A stretch of DNA of 59,160 bases from [Clostridium] ultunense DSM 10521 (GTDB taxonomy: Bacteria; Bacillota; Clostridia; Tissierellales; Tepidimicrobiaceae), in contig NZ_AZSU01000001.1 of NCBI RefSeq assembly GCF_000511955.1, positions 495,635 to 554,794 of the forward strand. Reading direction: 5' to 3'. Below, in pieces: positions 36,437-45,716 of the stretch (position 1 is its first letter; each line of letters opens with the position of its first letter). The notes under the pieces are model-generated. The model did not search any database. It was not told the origin of the DNA and worked only from the letters and a program-made list of their open reading frames with translations. Both the position numbers and the translations under genes were made by a program.

Positions 36437-36464
36437 TTGATTTATACCATATTTATGCTATAAT
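36437..36464 (+). promoter_or_regulatory. Promoter of MATE exporter 2
   Basis: TTGATT (36437-36442), 16 bases and an extended -10 (TGC before TATAAT, 36459-36464) lie 39 bases before the start codon at 36504. Confidence 0.6.
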
Positions 36465-36503
36465 ATTTAGGGTATCGAAATTATTTACAAGAGGTGGTTA
36501 TTT

Positions 36504-37871
36504 ATGGAGGAGGTCTGTAATAAAAAGACAACACGAGATATAGTATTGAAAACAGCAGGCCCAGTTTTGATAGAGGTTTTTTTAGGAACTCTTTTTGGTA
36601 TGGTGGATATGATGATGTTAGGGAGGATTGCAGAGCCAGGGGAAGCGGCTGCTTCTATTGCTGCTGTTGGAATTACTAATCAGGTTGTATTTATAGCCCT
36701 ATCTTTGGTTCAATCTTTAAACGTAGGTGCAACAGCCATGGTTGCCAGATATGTAGGGGCAAAAAAAGAAGGCCGGATAGAAAATGTAGTAAGACATGTA
36801 ATTTTACTGACACAGGTTCTCCTTGTATTGCCAATTTTTATTTTTGGCCTAGTGTACACAGATCAAATAATGAAAATTATAGGAGCCCATCAGGATACTT
36901 TAATGTATGGTAGAAATTATTTTAAAGTCATAATCATTGGATTAATATTTCAAGCTTTTAATTTCTCTATTTATGCAGTTTTACGGGGAGCAGGAGACAC
37001 TAAAACCCCGATGAATATAAATTTAAAGGTGAATACCTTAAATGTAGTTGGAAATGCTGTACTTATTTATGGATTGTTTGGATTTCCTAGGCTAGGGGTT
37101 ACTGGGGCAGGTATATCTACCTCATTTTCACAAATGATAGCAACTTTAATGCTATTAAGGCATATATTTAAAAAGAATACTATTATTAAGATAAATTTAA
37201 AGAATAGATTTAAATTTAATAGGGACATTATGTATAATCTTGTAAAAATCGGGATACCTGCATCTTTAGAGCAAATTGCCTTTAGAGCTGGTATTTTAGT
37301 ATTTGTACGAATCGTTTCATCTTTAGGCACTGTAGCCTATGCTACCCATCAGATTTGCTTAAATATATCAGGGCTTTCCTTTACTCCAGGTCAGGCTTTT
37401 GGAATAGCAGCTTCTTCTTTAACGGGTAGGAGTTTAGGAGCAGATGATCCAGATAAAGCAGAAGAATATATTAGGACTAGCGGTAAAATTGGAGCCATCA
37501 TTGCGACAACAGTAGGGGTAATATTTTTCTTCTTTGGTTCCTTTATTGCAAGCTTATATACCAAAGACCCTAATGTAATAGAAGAAGCAGCTAAAATATT
37601 GAAGGTAATTGCAATCATACAACCTTTTCAATCCTCCCAGTTAATTATAGCTGGTGGATTGAGGGGAGCAGGGGATACGGTATGGACTTTAGTTGCTATA
37701 TTTTTTAGTGTATTAATTGTAAGAGTAATATTAGCTTATCTATTTATTATAAAACTAGAATTAGGTTTAATAGGAGCTTGGTATGCTATGTTTTGTGATC
37801 AGGTGGTAAGATGGGGACTTATTAGATATAGATTTAAGACCGATAAGTGGAAGTATATTAGTATAAGGTAA
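36504..37871 (+). CDS. MATE-family exporter
   Basis: The 455-residue membrane protein has about 12 helices with MATE signatures: LFGMVDMMMLG in helix 1, QSLNVGATAMVARYVGA, LRGAGDTKTPM at the end of the first half and GLRGAGDTVWTL in the second. The symmetric GAGDT motifs are typical of NorM/DinF-type exporters. ATG 36504 follows GAGGTGG. It is a separate transcription unit with its own promoter and terminator. It may export a toxic by-product of the neighbouring pathway, but that is only a guess from proximity. Confidence 0.87.
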   Translation: MEEVCNKKTTRDIVLKTAGPVLIEVFLGTLFGMVDMMMLGRIAEPGEAAASIAAVGITNQVVFIALSLVQSLNVGATAMVARYVGAKKEGRIENVVRHVILLTQVLLVLPIFIFGLVYTDQIMKIIGAHQDTLMYGRNYFKVIIIGLIFQAFNFSIYAVLRGAGDTKTPMNINLKVNTLNVVGNAVLIYGLFGFPRLGVTGAGISTSFSQMIATLMLLRHIFKKNTIIKINLKNRFKFNRDIMYNLVKIGIPASLEQIAFRAGILVFVRIVSSLGTVAYATHQICLNISGLSFTPGQAFGIAASSLTGRSLGADDPDKAEEYIRTSGKIGAIIATTVGVIFFFFGSFIASLYTKDPNVIEEAAKILKVIAIIQPFQSSQLIIAGGLRGAGDTVWTLVAIFFSVLIVRVILAYLFIIKLELGLIGAWYAMFCDQVVRWGLIRYRFKTDKWKYISIR

Positions 37872-37904
37872 AATCTCTGGCAATTGGCAGAGATTTGTTA
37901 TTTT
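37871..37904 (+). terminator. Terminator of MATE exporter 2
   Basis: AAATCTCTG at 37871-37879 pairs with CAGAGATTT at 37888-37896; the first base is shared with the stop codon. A U-rich tail (GTTATTTT) follows. Confidence 0.7.
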
Positions 37905-38103
37905 GAGTCTATTATGATGAAAACAATAAATAATATGTAGTACTTTGTCGAAATAATAGGCATTAATTTTATTTTATGATATAATTATAGATAAATACGG
38001 CAATTCAAAAAATTTAGACATGTAACAAAAGAACATTAGTAGTAAGAAGTACAACAATAAGGCTATTCATATATCTAGGTTTTAGGGAATCTGGGGGGGT
38101 TCT

Positions 38104-39555
38104 ATGGAAAATGAAAATATTTTCGAATCTGAAACGCAAAAAATTAAGTATTCAGATTCAAGGCCAAGTTACCATCTAGGAGGGACTATTGAGGAAATTT
38201 TAAACTATATGCATGATGGCGTTTATATCACCGATAACAATGGAATTACACTATTCGTAAATGAATCTTATACTAAGATGAGTGGGATAAGAAAGGATGA
38301 TGTAATAGGGAAACATATGAGTGAGTTAATAAAGAAAGGGTTATTTTTAGAATCGGCTAGTTTAGAAGTTTTAAAGAAAAAAAGGTCAGTGTCAATTATT
38401 GATTGCTTTAAAAATGGGAAGAAATGTTTAGCCACAAGTAGTCCTGTATTTGATAGAAGTGGACAAATTGTAATGGTTGTAACAAACTTAAGGGATATGA
38501 CTGAATTATTAGATTTAAAAAATCGCTTGGAGTGGTCAGAAGTTTTAAACGAAAAATATTTTTTAGAATTGAAGGAATTACGCAAAGACCAAGAAAACAA
38601 ATATAATATTATTGGGAATAGCAGAAGTATGATTAAAATTTATGAAATTATTGATAGGATAGCGGAAGTTGATGCGACGATATTAATACTTGGAGAAACA
38701 GGAGTAGGTAAAGAAGTTGTAGCAAGGGAAATACATAAGAATAGTTTAAGAAAAGATGGGCCTTTTATTAAAGTAAACTGTGCTTCTATACCCGAAAATT
38801 TGTTTGAATCTGAATTGTTTGGTTATGCTAAAGGAGCTTTTACGGGAGCTGCTAGTAAAGGAAAACCTGGATTATTTGAATTAGCGGATAATGGGACGAT
38901 ATTGCTGGATGAAATTGGAGAATTGTCTTTAAATGCACAATCTAAATTATTACGGGTATTGCAAGAAAAACAAATAATTCGGGTTGGAGGCACAGAATTG
39001 CGAAAAATTGATGTGAGAATAATTGCAGCTACAAATAAAGACTTAGAAAAAGAAGTAGAGAAAGGATTTTTTCGTGAGGATTTATTTTATAGATTAAATG
39101 TTATACCTATAACAGTTCCTCCTTTAAGAGAGAGGAGAGAAGATATTCCGCTATTATCAATACACTTTTTAGATTTATATAATTCAAAATATAACATGAA
39201 TAAAAAATTAAGCGATTCTGCCTTAGAACTACTTAAATGGTACTCATGGCCAGGAAATGTGAGACAATTAAAAAATTTAATAGAGCGCTTAGTGTTAATT
39301 AGTCCCCATGATACTATTTCTGATGATTATATTTTGAATATTGCTGGTAAAGAAGACATAGACGAACTATATAATCTTGGGCAAAAGGGATTGACGTTAG
39401 ATGAAGCTGTGAGTATAGTTGAGAAGCAATTGATATATAAAGCTTTAAAAAAGCATGGGACAACACGAAAAGCTGCAAAAGTCTTAGGAGTTAGCCAACC
39501 AACAATAGTTAGGAAGACAAATAAATATGGTATTAATTTAGATAAGTATAAATAG
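38104..39555 (+). CDS. Sigma-54-dependent activator with PAS sensor domain
   Basis: The 483-residue protein has a PAS domain at about 25-135 (DGVYITDNNGITLFVNES), then a sigma-54 AAA+ domain from about 170 to 400, with Walker A GETGVGKE at 197-204, the sigma-54 contact loop GAFTGA at 244-249 and Walker B ILLDEIGEL. A Fis-type helix-turn-helix ends it (TTRKAAKVLGVSQPTI). It activates sigma-54 promoters in response to a ligand or redox signal sensed by PAS. Such proteins usually lie beside their target operon; here the next thing is a mobile-element block. I saw no TGGCAC-N5-TTGC site nearby. A run of seven G (38093-38099) precedes the start. Confidence 0.9.
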   Translation: MENENIFESETQKIKYSDSRPSYHLGGTIEEILNYMHDGVYITDNNGITLFVNESYTKMSGIRKDDVIGKHMSELIKKGLFLESASLEVLKKKRSVSIIDCFKNGKKCLATSSPVFDRSGQIVMVVTNLRDMTELLDLKNRLEWSEVLNEKYFLELKELRKDQENKYNIIGNSRSMIKIYEIIDRIAEVDATILILGETGVGKEVVAREIHKNSLRKDGPFIKVNCASIPENLFESELFGYAKGAFTGAASKGKPGLFELADNGTILLDEIGELSLNAQSKLLRVLQEKQIIRVGGTELRKIDVRIIAATNKDLEKEVEKGFFREDLFYRLNVIPITVPPLRERREDIPLLSIHFLDLYNSKYNMNKKLSDSALELLKWYSWPGNVRQLKNLIERLVLISPHDTISDDYILNIAGKEDIDELYNLGQKGLTLDEAVSIVEKQLIYKALKKHGTTRKAAKVLGVSQPTIVRKTNKYGINLDKYK

Positions 39556-40019
39556 GCATATAATAATATAATGCGAATATTTTCCGTAAAGGCTTTATAT
39601 CAGTTTTGAAAAATACTATTTAGCATGGCTAAAACGTTAGCAAAAATCTCATATTAACAAGAAAAAGTATTGTGCTGGATAGAACTTTAAGGACTATTAC
39701 AAAAACTTTAATAGTAAGAATTGACTGTTATGAAGTAAATTATCTTGCTTTAAAGCATGGTTAAATTGTTTAATTTGAATAATTTTTGATAAGATTCCTA
39801 TTAAACTCCAAAATTATACAGTGGAACACACGAAAATTAGAATCTCAAAATATACAGGTTTTTATATTTTTCTAGTGTTATATTCAAAACATGATAGCAA
39901 TCTGGTAATATGTCAAGGGATAATTTTTTAAAAAAACAAAAGAAATTATTAAAAAAGGGTAGTTTTAATAAAATCTATTTTTTTTACAAAAAACAGGGTA
40001 TTGAAGTAAAAACATTTTG
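39556..40019. other. Gene-free stretch after the sigma-54 activator
   Basis: About 460 AT-rich bases show no gene, clear hairpin terminator or recognised remnant on either strand. It ends where an IS110 tail fragment begins on the minus strand. Confidence 0.5.
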
Positions 40020-40137
40020 TTAAGTCTCTCCAACCTTATCGCTAGGGTAGCTTTGATTCTTAATCGGTAGTCCAAAAATCAGACGTACTAGTTTACGAGA
40101 TGTAAATGCGAGTGCTCGTTTATGTTGGTAGGTAGAG
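40020..40137 (-). pseudogene. C-terminal fragment of an IS110-type transposase
   Basis: The minus strand reads STYQHKRALAFTSRKLVRLIFGL and then PIKNQSYPSDKVGET before a stop at 40020. The HKRAL-ARKLVRLIF pattern is the usual C-terminus of IS110 transposases. The fragment is cut at its N-terminal side where the IS3 end begins (about 40141), so the IS3 copy appears to have inserted into or replaced part of an older IS110. Confidence 0.55.
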
Positions 40138-40140
40138 GAT

Positions 40141-40752
40141 TAACCCTTTAATTTTGCAATTTTGGACAAAAACCCACTAATACTTCCAATATCATAGTAT
40201 TTCATTTTGTCCTTGATTTATTGTACATTAATATTTATCCTCATCAAGGGTAAAGGCTACGCCCATGTTAACGCAGGCACTTGATAGCAAAAATATTAAA
40301 GCTTTATTGTCAACGATTTTGCTGTTCCTTCCAATGTTTATGATAAAATTCTACTGGTGAAATATATCCTAAAGAACTATGGATTCTAACTTTATTGTAG
40401 GATTTAATATGTTCAGATACTGCTTCATAAGTTTCTATATAGCTCCTAAATTTGTACCTTGACAAACATTCATCTTCTAATAATCTATGAAAAGCCTCTA
40501 TATGGGCATTTTTGTTTGGAGTCTTAAATGGTCTCCTTTCATGCTCTAATTTCAATTCTTTGCAAGTATTTTTAAATTTATTGCTAATAAATTGTGGACC
40601 ATTATCTGACCCTATAACTAAATTAGTTTCCTTGTTATAGAGTTCTAGTTTTATTAGTGCTTTTTTAAGGGTTATAATTATATCTTCTGCTTTACAGGAT
40701 AATCCCGTATGATATTCTACTACATTTTTGTCATATACATCTAAATAGACCA
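40141..40752 (-). mobile_element. Truncated IS3-family element (inverted relative to 50083-51586)
   Basis: The right inverted repeat (around 40141-40172, with TTTTGGACAAAAAC) and the last third of orfB remain. The order matches the copy at 50083-51586: orfB tail, then a hairpin region with ACATTAATATTTAT at about 40224-40240, then the end repeat, but on the opposite strand. The left part including orfA is missing; sequence identity stops near 40752. Confidence 0.75.
40310..40752 (-). pseudogene. IS3 orfB (integrase-core transposase), C-terminal fragment
   Basis: The minus frame from 40752 down to the stop at 40310 is open and reads LDVYDKNVVEYHTG, then VIGSDNGPQFISNKF with the second catalytic Asp, then HIEAFHRLLEDEC with the catalytic Glu, and ends VRIHSSLGYISPVEFYHKHWKEQ. 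The N-terminal half with the first catalytic Asp is absent, so it cannot be active. It is closely similar to, and less damaged than, the matching part of orfB at 50454-51372. Confidence 0.82.
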
Positions 40753-40943
40753 GCTATTAAATGTCAAGAGATAATTTTATTTATTTTGCCTTAGTTATTT
40801 TAGATTTCTGTCAGAACCCGTCAAGAGAAAACCATCCTTGACAGAACCTGCCATAAATTCTCATGTAAAATAGACAAAACAAATAAACCTAAATTAGAAA
40901 CAAAGAAATTTAGGTTAGAATTAAACTTAACTAATAAATTATC

Positions 40944-42119
40944 TTAAACATGAGGCACATAAGGTTCGTTATCACGAAGGACTGCAAAAATAATATTGCA
41001 CATCTTTCGAGCAACTGCACCTATAGCTGTTAGATGATGCTTCCCACGTGCTTTAAGTGACTGATAATACACAGATAATGATGGATCTCTGAAAGCAGCA
41101 GTATTAGCAGCCAACCATATTGCTCTACGTAGATAAGGGGACCCACGTTTTGAAATTTTGGTTTTAGTTCCAGCAAAATCGCCAGACTGGTTTACAGAGG
41201 GATCAAGACCAGCGTAAGCAACTAATTGTGGTGCTGAGTTAAAACGAGAGATATCACCAATCTCTCCGATAATAATGGCGCCGAGAACATCACCAATACC
41301 TGTAATAGTAGTAATAACTGAATTGGTTTGGTGAAGTAATGTTGAAATTTTGATTTCAAGCTCCTCTAGCTGTTCTTCAATAAAATTAATTTGAGTAATA
41401 ATTTGTTTAATTTGAAATTGAAATGCGTCTTTTGCCAAGCTAACTCCAAATGTATTAGTAGCACATTCCTGTATTTCAGAAGCTTTAGATACACTAAAAC
41501 GACCTCTGCTTGCCTCTGACAAAAGTCTTGAAAGAGTATCTGTATCTACAGATAGCATATCTTCAGGAGTTGGGTATTTAGAAAGAAGCTTTCTAGAAGT
41601 TACTCCAAAAGTATCTGAAAAGAGCTTCGAATATTCAGGAAAAACTTGGTCTAAAAGAGCAATACATCTACGTTTCCAATCAGAACATTCATCAACCAAA
41701 GCAAGTCGATAACGAGATAATTGGCGTAAAGCCATAATATCTTCATCGGCTAAAGATGTGGATGTAAATTGTCCGAAACGCATAATTTGAGCTACGACAA
41801 AAGAATCCTTAGAATCATTCTTGGTTTGTCTAATATACATCTTTCTAAAAGCATCTGATTGAATAGGGTTAATAACATAAACATCAAACCCTAGATCAAT
41901 TAGATAGGAATAAAGACTAACCCAGTAATGGCCAGTAGCCTCCATACCAATAATAACATTGGAAGTATTAGCTTCAAATCGTTCAAGTACGGTAATTAAC
42001 TTATTGCAACCTGCTTTAGAATTTGAAAAGGAAATGCTTTTGTCAAGAAGCTTGCCATTAGAATTAATAATAGAAGCTTCGTGGTTTTGCTTAGCAACAT
42101 CAATACCAACATAAAACAT
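40944..42119 (-). CDS. IS110-family transposase, apparently intact
   Basis: The 391-residue protein has the IS110 layout. The N-terminal DEDD RuvC-like domain starts MFYVGIDVAKQNHEASI and has GMEATGHYW and the NPIQSDAFRK-x-KNDSKDS region. The C-terminal Transposase_20 domain has TITGIGDVLGAIIIGEIGDI, LVAYAGLDPSVNQSG and RGSPYLRRAIWLAA. No stop or frameshift is seen. These enzymes recombine circular element and target through a Holliday-like intermediate, with specificity set by an RNA from the element's leader. It is a relative of the copy at 43173, with the same motifs but clear divergence. Confidence 0.92.
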   Translation of the reverse strand: MFYVGIDVAKQNHEASIINSNGKLLDKSISFSNSKAGCNKLITVLERFEANTSNVIIGMEATGHYWVSLYSYLIDLGFDVYVINPIQSDAFRKMYIRQTKNDSKDSFVVAQIMRFGQFTSTSLADEDIMALRQLSRYRLALVDECSDWKRRCIALLDQVFPEYSKLFSDTFGVTSRKLLSKYPTPEDMLSVDTDTLSRLLSEASRGRFSVSKASEIQECATNTFGVSLAKDAFQFQIKQIITQINFIEEQLEELEIKISTLLHQTNSVITTITGIGDVLGAIIIGEIGDISRFNSAPQLVAYAGLDPSVNQSGDFAGTKTKISKRGSPYLRRAIWLAANTAAFRDPSLSVYYQSLKARGKHHLTAIGAVARKMCNIIFAVLRDNEPYVPHV

Positions 42120-42345
42120 ATAATCACCAGCTTTTAAAATATTAACAGATAAAGTCTAGAGCCTCTCTACTTTACAACAATACAACCTCGTTAGATATTC
42201 AGTAACTAGGTACTATCCAGCTCATTCGCATATAGATGTAAAGAAGAGGCGTAAGTCTATTTAAGGAAGACAATGCTTCAAGGACAGCTTACTACGACCT
42301 CTATCTGTACAATAATTATCTCACAAGAATAGTGAGAATGAAAAG
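42120..42345 (-). ncRNA. IS110 leader; candidate bridge RNA
   Basis: The stretch upstream of the transposase holds no gene. It shares blocks with the leader of the other IS110 at 44358-44590: CCTCGTTAGATATTC near 42186 (CCTTGTTATATATTC there), CCAGCTCATTCG near 42217 (CCAACTCATTCG there), and a distal hairpin TCTCAC/GTGAGA at 42319-42337 preceded by a common ATTATCTC. Between the blocks the sequence differs, as guide loops of bridge RNAs would. Extent and fold are inferred. Confidence 0.45.
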
Positions 42346-42375
42346 AAATGTGGTTTTAAACTATAACATTATTAT

Positions 42376-42504
42376 ACGAGGATAATTAGGTTTAATCTTT
42401 ATTTCAAATACAGCCATGATAAGTTTAAAAAAATTTATTTTGACGAAAGTTATGAGGAAATACTTAGTGTCCTACAAGAAATATTTTTAAGCAAATACGC
42501 TTAA
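42376..42504 (+). pseudogene. Short coding remnant, unidentified
   Basis: An open frame immediately beyond the IS110 leader reads RFNLYFKYSHDKFKKIYFD and then ESYEEILSVLQEIFLSKYA before a TAA at 42502. It has no start and looks like the C-terminal tail of a gene cut by the IS110 insertion. I do not recognise it; it may belong to the IS21 remnant or to an older gene. Confidence 0.3.
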
Positions 42505-42553
42505 TTACAATATTTTTATAGCTTTTGGGACTCGTTGAAAAACAAGCTAGTGA

Positions 42554-42611
42554 AATTTTAAATGTCAAGGACAAGCTTTGCTTCTTCATTTTATCCTTGA
42601 CATTTAAAATT
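42554..42611. repeat. Long hairpin with TGTCAAGGA arms
   Basis: Perfect 18-base arms (42554-42571 and 42594-42611, AATTTTAAATGTCAAGGA and its complement) flank 22 bases. It lies between IS fragments. Related TCAAGG/CCTTGA hairpins occur at 51431-51509 and 58729-58788. Confidence 0.65.
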
Positions 42612-42683
42612 GAACAGCTACAATATCAAAGCTCCAAAGCTATTATTATTATATCCTACTACTGACATTTTAAAAAGGATTGA

Positions 42684-43076
42684 CAGCTTCCATATCTAGA
42701 GCTAATGGTAAAAAGACCAACGGATCTAAAGTATACAAGCTTTTTTAATAAATTGGCTACAACATTAAAAACTTTTCTAGAAAGTTGTGATTATGAATGC
42801 AAGAAGAAAACATTAATGATATTTACTGACATGACAATGGATTCAAATATGGATAATGTCATAATTGCCTTTGAAGAAGGAATTAAGTGTGGAGCAAGGG
42901 AAGCAAATGGAATATGGAGAACATACCTAAGATTAAATTCCGGAAGTTTACCGGAAGTGGATATTTCCCTTCCAAACACAGTGCCTAAACTAGATAAATA
43001 TTTTCCTAATATTACTCAATATGACCAGCTAATAGGAAAGACCAACTATAAAAAGTCAAGCAATAAAATAAAATAA
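42684..43076 (+). pseudogene. istA: IS21 istA transposase, C-terminal fragment
   Basis: The frame starts after a stop at 42681 and reads LPYLELMVKRPTDLKYTSFF, then KCGAREANGIWRTYLRLNSG, ending VPKLDKYFPNITQYDQLIGK and a short Lys-rich tail. The ending V-P-x-L-x-x-Y-x-x-x-x-x-x-YDQL is typical of IstA, and an istB remnant follows on the same strand at 44656. The DDE core and helix-turn-helix are missing. An IS110 copy (43173-44357 plus leader) lies between istA and istB. Confidence 0.65.
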
Positions 43077-43172
43077 TTTTAGAATTTTGATATTAAAATT
43101 AGGTATAACAAATAAGACTTGTAAATGACAAGTTTTTAAAAGGGGAATATTTAATGGTACGTAAATTAGATA

Positions 43173-44357
43173 TTATTCATTTAATCTTACTTCATAGGGA
43201 GTCTGATTTTTAAGCACAGCATAAATAATATTGCACATTTTTCTTGAAACAGCTCCAACACAAGTAAGATGATGTTTGCTTTCACCTCGTTTCTTAAGGT
43301 AATAAGCATTTAAAACAGGGTCATTAAATGAAGCTACTAAGGCAGCTTGAAACAAGGCTTTCCTTAAATAAGGAGATCCTCTTTTACTCATAACTGTATG
43401 TGTAGCTTGAAATTCACCTGAACTGCTAACAACGGCATATATACCAGCATAAGCAACTAACTTTTTTGGAGAGTCAAATTTATCAATATCACCAATTTCT
43501 CCAAGAATAGTAGCACCAATTACATTCCCAATGCCTGGTATTGTAGTAATAGGAGACTTAATCAAAGACATAAGATCATTGATTTCATTTTCTGTATCTT
43601 TAACTTGAGATTCAATAAAGTTCATTTGCTGAATAAGAGCCTTTAATTGAAAGGTGAAGCTATCTTTGCTAAAGGTAACTCCAAAAGAATTTTCAGCTTT
43701 AGATTTAATTAAATTAGCTTTAATATCTCCAGATCTCTTACGACCTAATTTATTGATTAATTCAGCTAAAGAATTGGTAGAAATATCTTCAAAGTCAATA
43801 GGAGAGGAGAATTGCAACAAAAGTTCTTTAGAGGTTTTTCCAAAAACATTAGAAAAAATGGATTGATATTCAGGAAATACTTGGTCGAGAACACTGATTA
43901 CCTTTCTTTTCAAGTCAGAAATAGATTGAACGAGGTATGAGTGAAAGCGAGTTAGATTTCTAAGAGAGAACATATCCTCATTGGAAAGAGATGTTTCCAC
44001 AAAAGAACCATAGCGAATAAGGTCAGCAATTAAAAGAGAATCGATAGTATCAGTTTTTCTCTTACGGATCTCAGTTCCTTTTCGCCAACCATCTGTTTGA
44101 ATAGGATTAATGACATGAACGGTAAAACCATTGTCGTAAAGAAAAGAATATAGAGCTAACCAGTAGTGACCTGTAGCTTCCATACCAACAATAAAGTCAG
44201 AAATATTGTTAGAAAAAGAATTTAATTTGGAAAGTAAAGCTTCTCCACCATCTGAAGTGTTGGAGAAAGAAAAAGCTTTAAAAAGAGTCTTTCCATTCTC
44301 ACTAATTAAAGAAGCAACATGATTATTTTTGGCAATATCAATTCCTAAATACAACAT
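43173..44357 (-). CDS. IS110-family transposase, apparently intact
   Basis: The 394-residue protein begins MLYLGIDIAKNNHVASL, with the start at 44357 chosen because the family starts just before GIDIAK; the upstream in-frame extension to 44465 falls in the non-coding leader. DEDD-domain signs include GMEATGHYW and KRKTDTIDSLLIADLI. The Transposase_20 domain has TTIPGIGNVIGATILGEIGDI, AYAGIYAVVSSSGEF and RGSPYLRKALFQAALVA. No defect is seen. It is inserted between istA and istB of an IS21 element and points against them. Confidence 0.92.
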   Translation of the reverse strand: MLYLGIDIAKNNHVASLISENGKTLFKAFSFSNTSDGGEALLSKLNSFSNNISDFIVGMEATGHYWLALYSFLYDNGFTVHVINPIQTDGWRKGTEIRKRKTDTIDSLLIADLIRYGSFVETSLSNEDMFSLRNLTRFHSYLVQSISDLKRKVISVLDQVFPEYQSIFSNVFGKTSKELLLQFSSPIDFEDISTNSLAELINKLGRKRSGDIKANLIKSKAENSFGVTFSKDSFTFQLKALIQQMNFIESQVKDTENEINDLMSLIKSPITTIPGIGNVIGATILGEIGDIDKFDSPKKLVAYAGIYAVVSSSGEFQATHTVMSKRGSPYLRKALFQAALVASFNDPVLNAYYLKKRGESKHHLTCVGAVSRKMCNIIYAVLKNQTPYEVRLNE

Positions 44358-44590
44358 AAATAATACCTCATAAAGAAATATTTTAGATTGTGAGTCCACT
44401 CTACTAATAAGCGTTACTACCTTGTTATATATTCGGGGAGAAGCTAAAAAGCAACCAACATCCAACTCATTCGTAAACAGCTTATTAGAGAGAGGTATCA
44501 GTCTTTCAATAACGAGTTCAAAGACCCAAGGAGAAATCGATCATCCTCTCAATCTAAAAATACAATTATCTCTGATTTTGAGAGATAAAT
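44358..44590 (-). ncRNA. IS110 leader; candidate bridge RNA
   Basis: This leader shares spaced blocks with 42120-42345: CCTTGTTATATATTC at about 44420-44434 and CCAACTCATTCG at about 44462-44473. The distal hairpin TTATCTCT/AGAGATAA at 44566-44588 follows a common ACAATTATCTC. The insert between the two blocks differs in sequence and length from that of the other copy. Two related elements keeping non-coding blocks supports a functional RNA; the fold was not computed. Confidence 0.45.
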
Positions 44591-44655
44591 AAAGAAAGGT
44601 TTATAGGTTTCCCTATTTAATAACCTAAATACATTATACAAGGAGAATCATAATA

Positions 44656-45005
44656 ATGCATAATAGTGAATTAATAAACAAAAATTGTAAAGAACTAAGG
44701 CTAAGCAGTAGTATCCATAAAAATTATTCAAACATTCAAGCTTAGATTATACTAATTTCCTAGCACAATTATTGAAACTAGAGGTAGAACAAATGGAAAT
44801 ATCACGTAAGAATAGAAATTTAAAGGGTGCAGGTTTTGATATAATTAAAACCTTTGATTAATATAGCTTTAATAATATCCAGATCCCTAAGGCGATGGAT
44901 ATAGAAAAATTAAAAAGGTCGATTTCATAAATAATTAAGAGAATTTAATCCTCTATGGTCCTGCAGGTTCAGGCAATTATCGCAAGTTTTTGTTTATCGA
45001 AAGAC
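44656..45005 (+). pseudogene. istB: IS21 istB ATPase, decayed N-terminal half
   Basis: From ATG 44656 the frame reads MHNSELINKNCKELRLSSSI and stops near 44745. Shifted frames continue with DYTNFLAQLLKLEVEQM, GAGFDIIKTFD, NNIQIPKAMDIEKLK and finally LYGPAGSG, where the Walker A motif (GPxGxGKT) is corrupted to GPAGSGNYRK. The pattern and order match IstB, the AAA+ helper of IS21. Several stops and frameshifts are present, and everything after Walker A is gone. Confidence 0.65.
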
Positions 45006-45060
45006 TTAAAATAGAAACATGTTAAATAGACAATTTCCATAAAAAATCTTTCGATAATAA

Positions 45061-45600
45061 TTATCTACAGAAATTTTCAAGCCAATGTATAAGTTCTGTA
45101 TCCTCTGTCCATTCAGGTATATCTTGAGAAACTACTTCAGGATATGCAGATTCTAATGCTGCTCTTTTAAATTCAGTATCTGCCTTAAGATAGATTTCTG
45201 TAGTAGTTATGCTAACATGCCCAAGTAAATCACGGATGTATATCAAATTTACCCCTGATTCTAGCAAATGAAGAGCTTTAGTATGGCGCAACATATGTGG
45301 ATGAATAGATTCAAGAAATGCTACTTCAGGATATTTCTGTTTTGCCACTTGAAAATACTTGTTTAAAATATATGTAATTCCAGGTCTTGTAAAAGCTTGA
45401 TTTCTGCCGTTATGAAAGAGTGGAAAGTACTGTCTATCGTTCTCTAGTAGATGATTTTCTTTCATATATGCAGATAAAATATTTTGAGTTTTATCCATTA
45501 AAGGAACAGATCTTCTTTGGTTTCTTTTTCCAGTTAGTGTAATAATTGCTGGTTGTGTTAGTCTAACATCCATAGCTTTAAGATCAATTAACTCCTGTTG
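45061..45600 (-). pseudogene. Tyrosine recombinase/integrase, N-terminally truncated
   Basis: The minus frame gives the C-terminal catalytic half of a phage-integrase-type recombinase: QELIDLKAMDVRL, then HPHMLRHTKALHLLESGVN (H-x-x-R), LLGHVSITTTEIYLKA with the second His and the nucleophile Tyr. The first catalytic Arg, usually in TGAR just before xELxxL, is missing. The frame upstream (MEIMPYLIFGNITNY) looks like end sequence of the adjacent IS701/IS4-type element, so that insertion cut the gene. It cannot be active as it stands. Confidence 0.75.
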
Positions 45601-45716
45601 TGCAAAAATAAAAGTGTAATTGGTAATATTACCAAAAATTAAATATGGCATAATCTCCATTCCTATGATAATTGTTAATTATCCCAAAAAACACTTATCA
45701 AGGGAGGAATAAGATT

